Both the position numbers and the translations under genes were made by a program. A DNA stretch of 6,775 bases. Source: Desulfobacteraceae bacterium (GTDB lineage Bacteria; Desulfobacterota; Desulfobacteria; Desulfobacterales; ETH-SRB1). The DNA is taken from assembly GCA_013202725.1 (NCBI GenBank), contig JABMRH010000103.1:1-6775 (forward strand), written 5' to 3'. The notes under the pieces were generated by a model, which saw only the letters and a program-made list of their open reading frames with translations, did no database searches and had not been told where the DNA came from. Below, piece by piece: positions 1 through 6,028 of this stretch; position 1 is the first letter of the stretch; every line of letters begins with the position of its first letter.

Positions 1-3
1 AAT

Positions 4-9
4 TATAAT
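4..9 (+). promoter_or_regulatory. Possible -10 box upstream of nfo
   Basis: TATAAT, identical to the sigma-70 -10 consensus, lies 33 nt before the nfo ATG. It would place a transcript start near position 16 and serve nfo and the following ETF-QO gene. The matching -35 box would fall outside the window, and AT-rich DNA yields such hexamers by chance, so this is only a candidate. Confidence 0.25.
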
Positions 10-42
10 AAATTTGTCAGCATCAAAAGAGTTGAAAACCAC

Positions 43-936
43 ATGCATCGAAAAAATACAGAAAAAGTAAGGGTTATAAAGGATTCCTGCCTGCTTGGAG
101 CGCATTTTTCAATTGCAAAGGGCCTGCACAACGCTCTGTATGAGGCAAAGGCGCTAAAATGCAATGTTCTTCAGATTTTTACGCAATCTGCCAGCGCCTG
201 GAAGCAACGCATACTAACGCAAGAGGAGGTAGAACTCTTTGAACAGGCAAAAATAATAACCGGTATCAAAGCAATCGCCTCACATACCTCATATCTTATA
301 AATCTTGCAGGTTATGAAAAGAAGAAGCACGGCATGTCGCTTCATGCGCTTAAACAAGAACTTATCAGATCTTCAATGTTAGGCATCCCTTTTGTCGTGC
401 TTCACCCGGGTTCTCATATGGAAAAAGGGGAAAAAGAGGGAATCAACAGGATAGCTGAAAGCATAAATGATATATTTGCTAAAACACCTGATATAGATTC
501 ACACCTCCTGCTTGAAACCACTGCAGGCCAAGGCTCAAGCATCGGGCATACCTTTGAACAGCTTGCCTCGATATTAGATTTAATAGAAAATAAAGAAAAA
601 ATGGGAATCTGCCTTGACACATGTCATATCTTTGCGGCTGGCTATGATATCAGGAATATCAAGTCATACAGAAAAACAATAAACCTTTTCGATAGTATAA
701 TAGGCATTAACCATCTATATTTTATACATTTAAATGACTCAAAAAAGGACCTGGGTACAAGGATTGATCGGCATGAACATATTGGGCAGGGATTTATTGG
801 CTTAAAAGCGTTTGAATATTTTATGAACGACAAAAGATTTAAAAACATCCCAAAGATTATTGAAACCCCAAAAGAAAATGTGACTTGCGATTATGATAAA
901 ACCAATTTAAATAAGTTAAGGGCGATGGTATTGTAA
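43..936 (+). CDS. nfo: Endonuclease IV (AP endonuclease)
   Basis: Class II AP endonuclease of base-excision repair. It cuts the phosphodiester bond 5' of abasic sites and trims blocked 3' ends, using three metal ions in an AP-endonuclease-2 TIM barrel. The whole protein is the barrel. All nine metal ligands known from E. coli Nfo can be matched: H81 (in ASHTSYLINLA), H121 (LHPGSH), E158 (LLETTAGQG), D192 and H195 (LDTCHIFAAGYD), H229 (FIHLNDSK), D242 and H244 (DRHEHIGQG) and E274 (IIETPK). Length (297 aa) is slightly above the usual ~280 because of about 17 extra N-terminal residues before the LLGAHFS strand where the family normally begins. ATG at 43 is the only standard start between the window edge and that strand, with a weak AAAGAG 11 nt upstream. 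The frame stays open to the window edge, so a start further upstream is possible. The stop is 4 nt before the ETF-QO gene, indicating co-transcription. The family assignment is very secure; the exact start is not. Confidence 0.96.
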   Translation: MHRKNTEKVRVIKDSCLLGAHFSIAKGLHNALYEAKALKCNVLQIFTQSASAWKQRILTQEEVELFEQAKIITGIKAIASHTSYLINLAGYEKKKHGMSLHALKQELIRSSMLGIPFVVLHPGSHMEKGEKEGINRIAESINDIFAKTPDIDSHLLLETTAGQGSSIGHTFEQLASILDLIENKEKMGICLDTCHIFAAGYDIRNIKSYRKTINLFDSIIGINHLYFIHLNDSKKDLGTRIDRHEHIGQGFIGLKAFEYFMNDKRFKNIPKIIETPKENVTCDYDKTNLNKLRAMVL

Positions 937-940
937 AAAA

Positions 941-2617
941 ATGAATGAAAAGCGAGAACAGATAGATTTTGATGTGCTTTTTGTTGGAGGCGGCCCCGCA
1001 AGCCTTGCCGGCGCCATTAAATTAATGCAGCTCTCCAAACAAAAAGGGATTAACCTTGAGGTTGCCATTATTGAAAAAGGGGCTGAAATAGGATCGCACG
1101 CTTTGAGTGGAGCTGTGTTGAACCCTGTTGCATTAAAGGAGCTTATCCCTGATTTTCTTGAAAGAGGATGCCCAATTGAAACAACCGTAAGAGAAGACGA
1201 ATTTTATTTTCTGACCGAAAGCAGATATTATCGTCTCCCTTATACGCCGCGATATATGCGAAACAAAGGCTTTTACATTATAAGCCTTTCACGGCTTACA
1301 AGATGGCTTGCGGAAATTGCCGAAGAGCTTGGAGTAAACATCTTTCCGGGTTTTGCGGGAAAAGAGGTCCTTTACTCTCTAAATAATGAGTCAATCATCG
1401 GAATACGCACAGGAGACAAGGGGCTTGACAAAGAAGGTAAGCCTAAAAGCAATTTTGAGCCCGGAATAGATATATTGGCCAAGGTTACTGTGTTCGGAGA
1501 AGGCTCCAAGGGAAGTCTTATGCGGAATATTGCAGAAAAATTTGATATCTTCTCCGGAAAAATGCCGCAGGTTTTCGAAACAGGCATCAAAGAGGTTATA
1601 CAACTGCCTGAAAACAACTATTTTAAGACCAGCAAAGGGAATGATATTCATACCTTCGGCTACCCGCTGGGCATTAATACACCTGGCGGCGGTTTTATTT
1701 ATGAAATGGAAGACAACAAAGCATCTCTGGGATTTATTGCGGGTCTTTCATATCAGGAGACTATGCTTGACCTGTATGAGGAATTTATTAAATTCAAACG
1801 TCATCCTTTGGTATCAAAAATCATTCAAAACGGTAAGGTAATCGAACAGGGAGCAAGGACAGTTTCCACCGGAGGATATTATACTATTCCCAGGCTCGCT
1901 GTTAATGGCGGACTATTCATCGGCGGCAGTGCGTCAATGCAGAATACTCCGGGGTTAAAGGGCATACATGTTTCCATGAAATCCGGTATGCTGGCAGCAG
2001 AGACAATCATAAAAGCCTGTGAAAAAAACAGCTTTACACAGGAAACACTCGATAATTATCATGAATTGTTTGAAAAAAGCCGGTTAAAAGAAGAACTTTA
2101 TGAAGGAAGAAACTTTTCCCAGGCCATGTCAAAAAAAGGATTGACAAAATTTATCCATCTTGGCGCCCAGTATTTCACAAAAGGACGCGGAATATGTGAC
2201 AAAATGCCTGTTGAAGAAGATTACAAAACATTTCGGCCTGTAAAAGCGGATACTAAAGACTTTAAAAGGGTAGATTCCGACAAAAAGCTTTTTGACGGTG
2301 TTTTATATGTTGACAAACTTACAGGAGTTTATCTGTCAAAGACCATGCACAGAGAGGACCAGCCGTGCCATATTCTTATCCATGATCAAAATCTGTGCAT
2401 GAATGAATGTTATATTACCTATCAATGCCCCTGTATAAGATTCTGCCCTGGTAATGTTTACGAAATCGAGACAAATGAGAACGGCTCCCAAAGACGGCTT
2501 AAACTTAACCCGTCTAATTGCCTGCACTGTAAAACGTGTGAAATAAAGGATCCTTATAAAAACATAACCTGGACATGCCCGGAAGGCGGAGAAGGACCGG
2601 GTTATACAATACTGTAA
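941..2617 (+). CDS. Electron transfer flavoprotein-quinone oxidoreductase (ETF-QO)
   Basis: Monotopic membrane flavo-iron-sulfur protein that takes electrons from reduced ETF, fed by acyl-CoA dehydrogenases, and passes them to membrane quinone. In a Desulfobacterota-like host that is probably menaquinone rather than ubiquinone. An N-terminal Rossmann FAD motif (VGGGPASLAG, residues 15-24) is followed by EKG (45-47) and the family block GSHALSGAVLNP (51-62). The middle carries the GGGFIYEMED and PRLAVNGGLFIGGSA-type FAD/quinone-domain segments. The C-terminal FixX/ETF-QO ferredoxin region has RFCPGNVYE (C502) and NCLHCKTCEIKDP (C527, C530, C533), the expected four ligands of one [4Fe-4S] cluster, and ends in PEGGEGPGY. 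Length 558 aa is normal for bacterial members. Six further cysteines lie close by (476, 486, 490, 496, 498, 546). The ATG starts 4 nt after the nfo stop without a well-placed Shine-Dalgarno (AAGGG lies 18 nt upstream), so translation is probably coupled. FixC is related but lacks the fused ferredoxin tail, which argues for true ETF-QO (also called ETFDH). Confidence 0.96.
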   Translation: MNEKREQIDFDVLFVGGGPASLAGAIKLMQLSKQKGINLEVAIIEKGAEIGSHALSGAVLNPVALKELIPDFLERGCPIETTVREDEFYFLTESRYYRLPYTPRYMRNKGFYIISLSRLTRWLAEIAEELGVNIFPGFAGKEVLYSLNNESIIGIRTGDKGLDKEGKPKSNFEPGIDILAKVTVFGEGSKGSLMRNIAEKFDIFSGKMPQVFETGIKEVIQLPENNYFKTSKGNDIHTFGYPLGINTPGGGFIYEMEDNKASLGFIAGLSYQETMLDLYEEFIKFKRHPLVSKIIQNGKVIEQGARTVSTGGYYTIPRLAVNGGLFIGGSASMQNTPGLKGIHVSMKSGMLAAETIIKACEKNSFTQETLDNYHELFEKSRLKEELYEGRNFSQAMSKKGLTKFIHLGAQYFTKGRGICDKMPVEEDYKTFRPVKADTKDFKRVDSDKKLFDGVLYVDKLTGVYLSKTMHREDQPCHILIHDQNLCMNECYITYQCPCIRFCPGNVYEIETNENGSQRRLKLNPSNCLHCKTCEIKDPYKNITWTCPEGGEGPGYTIL

Positions 2618-2618
2618 T

Positions 2619-4316
2619 TTATAATCTTCCTTTTCTTAAAATAGCCACAAGAAGCCATATCCCCATTATCGCGGCAGAGATAAACCCTATAATGCCGATT
2701 ATAGATAATCCGTGAAACAGCGGAGGGGTTTTTGCAAAAACTATCAGGGCTGAACCGATGATAAGTGACGCAATAATGATTGAAAATGATATCCTGTTGC
2801 TTATCTGGTTATAGGTATAAAGCACGGGCTCAAAACCCTGGTGTACAAATTTAACGCTTAATTTCTGCTGTTTAATCAGGCGGGTAATATCAAGAGCATC
2901 CTTGGGAAACTGCTGTATAAATTTAAGCAGTTCGGCAACAAGAGTTACTATATCGCCGGCAATCCTTTTGGGGTAAAACCTTGCGCTCTTTACCCTTTCA
3001 ATAAATGGCGTTGCCCGCGTTATCATGTCAAAATCCGGATCAAGCATAAGCCCGACCCCTTCTATTGAGCCGAACACCTTCATCATAAGAAAGATATTGG
3101 GCGGTATCCTGAGACGGTAACGGGATGCTACTTCGAGCAGGCCCTGAAGCATTTTTCCAATTTCAATATCTTTCAACGGCTTGTAAAGGTGCTGCTCAAT
3201 GAAGTCTGACAGATCTCTTTCAAGCAATATGATATCAGGATCTTCATCATGGTCGGTTATTTCCAGCAGTGAACGGGTTACCCTTAAAGTGTCTTTATGT
3301 ACCACGCTATCGATAAGATCGACAAAGTCCTCCCGTGTCTGCCTGTCAACAGTGCCCATCATTCCAAAATCGAGCAGACATATAACATTGTTTGGCAGCA
3401 CAAAAATATTGCCGGGATGAGGATCAGCATGAAAAAAACCTTTATCAAACACCTGCTTTAAATAAAGGTCGGCTCCGCGGGCGGTAATAATTTTTCTGTC
3501 ATATCCCGCATCATCAAGCTTGCTGATTTCAGAAATCTTTATACCGTCCACAAACTCCATTGTAAGAACGCGAGATGTCGAAGTGTCTCGAAATACTTTT
3601 GGAACATATATAGTGGGGTCATTTAAAAATTCCCGCGCGAACCTCTCCATGTGTGTTGCTTCTATGGAATAGTCTATTTCCCTTTCAAGTGTTCTGCTAA
3701 ACTCCTCAACAATTTTGACCGGCCGATGCAGCTCCATCTCTTCCACATGATTTTCCATAAGGGTTGCCAGATGGAACATGATCTCAAGGTCAACCTCAAT
3801 AATCTTTTTTATACCTGGACGCTGAACTTTAACCGCCACATCTTCGCCATCTTTTAATTCCGCCCTGTATACCTGCCCTATCGATGCCGATGCTATAGGG
3901 GTTTTGTCGATAGATGCAAAGAGCTCTTCCGGCACTGCGCCTAATTCAACCTTTATGATCTCCCTTGCTTCGTCAAAAGGAAACGGGGGCACCATATCCT
4001 GAAGCTTGGAAAGTTCATTTACTAAATCAACCGGAACAAGATCAGGACGAGTGGAGAGTATCTGGCCGAGCTTAATAAAGGTCGGCCCCAGTTCTTCAAA
4101 AGCCAGCCTGACCCTCTCCGCCCTTGAAAGCTTTTCAAGACGATCGCGGCGCTTTTTTGATATCAGATTAAGGCCGATTTCTATATACTGCTCTATCTTC
4201 AGCACTTCAACAAGATCGCCGAATCCATACTTGAAAAGAACGGTCAGGATCTGTCTATAGCGTTGCAGGTGGCGATAGGTGCGACCTATAATTCCGATTT
4301 TTCGTATGCTAAACAT
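2619..4316 (-). CDS. ubiB: AarF/UbiB/ABC1-family atypical kinase-like protein
   Basis: Member of the UbiB/AarF/COQ8 protein-kinase-like family. Relatives are needed for isoprenoid-quinone biosynthesis and act as lipid-stimulated ATPases at the membrane rather than ordinary protein kinases. Visible motifs: KLGQ (82-85, the family KxGQ lid) in FIKLGQILSTRPDLVP; the A-rich loop ASASIGQVYRA (142-152); VAVKVQRP with ATP-site K163; the ExD motif E213-I-D215; catalytic loop HADPHPGN (296-303); and DFG (316-318). All family-specific residues are intact. Two hydrophobic helices end the protein (about 509-528 and 537-560), followed by a short basic tail (RKGRL), consistent with a C-terminal membrane anchor. 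Length 565 aa is typical. It is last of three leftward genes, 41 nt after the phasin gene, and its start region is a heptad repeat. GGAG sits 11 nt before the ATG and GAG 4 nt before it. Its stop lies 1 nt from the convergent ETF-QO stop. The family is certain; the exact role in a menaquinone organism is inferred, and the symbol is used in the family sense. Confidence 0.94.
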   Translation of the reverse strand: MFSIRKIGIIGRTYRHLQRYRQILTVLFKYGFGDLVEVLKIEQYIEIGLNLISKKRRDRLEKLSRAERVRLAFEELGPTFIKLGQILSTRPDLVPVDLVNELSKLQDMVPPFPFDEAREIIKVELGAVPEELFASIDKTPIASASIGQVYRAELKDGEDVAVKVQRPGIKKIIEVDLEIMFHLATLMENHVEEMELHRPVKIVEEFSRTLEREIDYSIEATHMERFAREFLNDPTIYVPKVFRDTSTSRVLTMEFVDGIKISEISKLDDAGYDRKIITARGADLYLKQVFDKGFFHADPHPGNIFVLPNNVICLLDFGMMGTVDRQTREDFVDLIDSVVHKDTLRVTRSLLEITDHDEDPDIILLERDLSDFIEQHLYKPLKDIEIGKMLQGLLEVASRYRLRIPPNIFLMMKVFGSIEGVGLMLDPDFDMITRATPFIERVKSARFYPKRIAGDIVTLVAELLKFIQQFPKDALDITRLIKQQKLSVKFVHQGFEPVLYTYNQISNRISFSIIIASLIIGSALIVFAKTPPLFHGLSIIGIIGFISAAIMGIWLLVAILRKGRL

Positions 4317-4320
4317 ATAT

Positions 4321-4362
4321 CTCTACGCTCCATGCTCTGCGCTCTCTGCTCCACGCTCTACG
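4321..4362. repeat. Six-unit tandem heptad repeat (CTCYRYG / CRYRGAG)
   Basis: Six contiguous 7-bp units on the + strand: CTCTACG, CTCCATG, CTCTGCG, CTCTCTG, CTCCACG, CTCTACG. CTC and the final G never vary and the variation is nearly all transitions, the exception being C for a purine at position 5 of unit 4. On the minus (coding) strand the units read CRYRGAG, so a GGAG/AGAG Shine-Dalgarno-like core recurs every 7 nt. The array fills the gap between the phasin gene and ubiB: the phasin stop codon TAG lies in the last unit (4358-4360), and the first unit ends 4 nt before the ubiB ATG. The periodicity is directly visible. Any role in translation initiation or expression tuning is inference. 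Confidence 0.85.
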
Positions 4363-4660
4363 CTTTTTCGCTGACAGCTTTTTTCAGCTCCCTTATCTCT
4401 TTTTTCAAACCCTTTAACTCATCTGCGGTTACCAAATCCGCCTTTTTTATCAACTTTTTTACTGTTTTCTCCACCCTTTGTTCCAGCTTCTTTTGCGAAT
4501 CTTCATATTTTCCCTTGATCTCTTCTAAGAACTTTTTTCCTTCTGTTTCAGACAACTTCCCTTGTTTTATTAAGTCTTCCGCTAAATTTTCCACTTCATC
4601 CTTGGTTTTAAGGGCGAGGCCAATGCCGGTCAACATAGTTTTTTTAATAAGATCAAACAT
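4358..4660 (-). CDS. Small phasin-family protein (COG3937-like)
   Basis: Small, highly charged, almost wholly helical protein of 100 aa resembling the COG3937 'polyhydroxyalkanoate synthesis regulator phasin' group. Members are amphipathic and thought to sit on granule or lipid surfaces or to regulate them. Residues 1-18 form a mildly hydrophobic amphipathic helix (FDLIKKTMLTGIGLAL). The characteristic block KTKDEVENLAEDLIKQGKLS follows, then an E/K-rich region, and a heptad-like C-terminal coiled coil at about 78-96 (ADELKGLKKEIRELKKAV). There is no cysteine, no signal peptide and no catalytic motif. A clear Shine-Dalgarno AAGGAG lies 6 nt before the ATG. The gene is between the acyl-CoA dehydrogenase (49 nt upstream) and ubiB (41 nt downstream), probably in one operon. 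Its stop codon lies inside the heptad repeat, so the array may have shaped the last residue or two. The family match rests on sequence style and I cannot confirm that PHA is made. Without a PHA synthase in view, a lipid- or quinone-related role next to UbiB is equally possible. Confidence 0.75.
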   Translation of the reverse strand: MFDLIKKTMLTGIGLALKTKDEVENLAEDLIKQGKLSETEGKKFLEEIKGKYEDSQKKLEQRVEKTVKKLIKKADLVTADELKGLKKEIRELKKAVSEKA

Positions 4661-4666
4661 AGCATA

Positions 4667-4672
4667 CTCCTT
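4667..4672 (-). promoter_or_regulatory. Shine-Dalgarno site of the phasin gene
   Basis: On the minus strand AAGGAG, preceded by an A-tract, lies 6 nt before the ATG at 4660. It is the best ribosome-binding site in the leftward cluster and fixes this start, suggesting the small protein is made in higher amounts than its neighbours. Confidence 0.7.
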
Positions 4673-4709
4673 TTTTATGATTTAACTGCTTTTCGTGTTC
4701 GGCTACAAA

Positions 4710-5864
4710 CTACTTCAATCTCCCGATAACGGCGCTTGCAATGGTATTTTTCTGAATTTCCTTTGTGCCTTCATATATTTCGGTAATTTTAGCGTCACGG
4801 TAAAAGCGTTCAACTTCGTAATCGGCCATATACCCATATCCGCCCAGCAACTGTATTGCTTCGTCGGCAACCTCCACGGCAGTCCTGGCGGCAAACATCT
4901 TGGCCATAGATGTCAGTTTGGGATCGATACGACCCTGGTCAAAGTTCCAGGCCGCCTTATAGGTTATAAGTCTTGCGAGCTCTATTTTTGTGGCCATATC
5001 AGCGAGTTTATGCTGCGTAACCTGGAATTGAGCGATTTTTTTCCCAAACTGCTCCCTTTGCTTAACATATGCCAGAGCCCGATCAAAAGCTCCCTGGGCT
5101 ATTCCAAGAGCCTGAGCGGCTATCAGAATCCTGCTTTCATCAAAAAACTCCAGGACTTGATAAAAGCCTCTTCCCTCTTTACCGATAAGATGTGATGATG
5201 GCACACGAACATCCTTAAAAGTCACCTCTGCCGTGGGCATCAAATGAATGCCCATCTTTTCTCCAGCATCCATTGTAGTTACACCTTCCCGCTCAGCCTC
5301 AACAAGAATCATGCTGATGCCTCTGTAACTCGGCGCAGCATCAGAATCCGTCTGGCAAAGAACAGTATAAAAGCCCGCAAGACCGCCATTGGTAATAAAG
5401 GCTTTAGCGCCGTTAACGACCCATTCGTCTGAGTCCTTTACCGCTGTTGTATTCATAAATGTTATGTCGGAACCATGATCGGGTTCGGTAAAAGCGCCGG
5501 CGGAAAGCATTTTGCCTTCCGCTACCAGCGGAAGAAATTTTTCTTTCAATTCATCACTGCCAAAACGTAAAACACATTCAGAAGCAAAAGATGAAAGAAT
5601 TAAAGCGCTTCCAATACTGGAATCACCACAGCAGAACTCTTCAGCGACAAGAATATTCTCCAGAACTCCAAGACCCTGTCCGGAATACTCTTCAGGAAAG
5701 TGAATGCCGATAAATCCAAGGTCGGCCGCTTTTTCCCAGATCTTCTTTGGGAATTCATGTTTTTTTATAAGTTCAAGGACAAGCTCCTTGCTGAATTCAC
5801 CCTTTGCAAAATCCTTTGCTGCTTTTTTAATTTCTTTTTGCGACCTTGACAGCTCAAAATCCAT
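4710..5864 (-). CDS. Acyl-CoA dehydrogenase (FAD, ETF-dependent)
   Basis: Cytoplasmic flavoenzyme that oxidises an acyl-CoA to the trans-2-enoyl-CoA and hands the electrons to ETF. Full length at 384 aa, with the three classical domains: an N-terminal helical domain (1 to about 115), the middle beta domain with AGAFTEPDHGSD (122-133; family form is LTEPxxGSD) and AFITNG (155-160), and a C-terminal helical domain with the FAD-contacting REQFGKKIAQFQ (270-281), QLLGGYGYM (338-345) and the catalytic-base motif IYEGTKEIQ, E365. A Glu at this position is the general base in short-, medium- and branched-chain enzymes, so it should be active. The substrate cannot be assigned from sequence alone. MDFELSRSQKE is a normal family start, preceded by GGGGA (4 nt spacing) and GGAGG (11 nt). 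It is the first gene of the leftward cluster. ETF-QO, the physiological electron exit for this enzyme class, is encoded nearby on the opposite strand, but the ETF subunits are not in the window. Confidence 0.95.
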   Translation of the reverse strand: MDFELSRSQKEIKKAAKDFAKGEFSKELVLELIKKHEFPKKIWEKAADLGFIGIHFPEEYSGQGLGVLENILVAEEFCCGDSSIGSALILSSFASECVLRFGSDELKEKFLPLVAEGKMLSAGAFTEPDHGSDITFMNTTAVKDSDEWVVNGAKAFITNGGLAGFYTVLCQTDSDAAPSYRGISMILVEAEREGVTTMDAGEKMGIHLMPTAEVTFKDVRVPSSHLIGKEGRGFYQVLEFFDESRILIAAQALGIAQGAFDRALAYVKQREQFGKKIAQFQVTQHKLADMATKIELARLITYKAAWNFDQGRIDPKLTSMAKMFAARTAVEVADEAIQLLGGYGYMADYEVERFYRDAKITEIYEGTKEIQKNTIASAVIGRLK

Positions 5865-5899
5865 TTAATCCCCATCCTCCCAAAGATGACAACCAACTA

Positions 5900-5924
5900 T
5901 AACCTTTTTTTTATTAACCTTTTT
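5900..5924. repeat. 10-bp direct repeat upstream of acyl-CoA dehydrogenase
   Basis: TAACCTTTTT occurs twice with a 15-bp period (5900-5909 and 5915-5924), 36-60 bp before the start codon of the leftward acyl-CoA dehydrogenase. Placement inside the likely promoter makes a regulator-binding site conceivable. However, each copy is half a T-run in AT-rich DNA, so chance is a fair explanation. Confidence 0.3.
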
Positions 5925-6012
5925 AACATAACAAACTATTATTTTAATAAATTAACATATATATAAGGCTATTGCAAGGGAACTTTAGTGTAAGAATGCC
6001 AAAGAAGAGAAG

Positions 6013-6028
6013 TAAACCCATTGGTTTA
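6013..6028. other. Small perfect hairpin in intergenic region
   Basis: TAAACC (6013-6018) and GGTTTA (6023-6028) are perfect inverted repeats around a 4-base loop, CATT. There is no T-run after it on either strand, so it is not a canonical terminator. A 6-bp stem of this composition is marginally stable and may be incidental. Confidence 0.25.

Noticed and set aside
1530..1841. 103-codon + strand frame inside the ETF-QO gene
   Set aside because: Shifted frame within a continuous, motif-bearing ETF-QO; no ribosome-binding site and no domain-like sequence.
4316..4333. Upstream ATG (minus strand, 4333) as an alternative ubiB start
   Set aside because: It is 17 nt upstream of the chosen ATG and so out of frame with the ubiB coding sequence.
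4321..4362. CRISPR-like reading of the heptad array
   Set aside because: Units are 7 bp, contiguous and without spacers, so this is a simple tandem repeat.
4263..4685. 140-codon + strand open frame over the phasin gene and heptad array
   Set aside because: Its serine/phenylalanine-rich translation is what lysine/glutamate-rich coding DNA gives when read backwards. The phasin on the other strand has a good Shine-Dalgarno and a family-like sequence.
4695..5195. 166-codon open frame on the + strand opposite the acyl-CoA dehydrogenase
   Set aside because: It lies wholly antisense to a well-supported family gene apart from its first 15 bases. Its translation shows no recognisable domain, and it is the mirror of the dehydrogenase's codon pattern.
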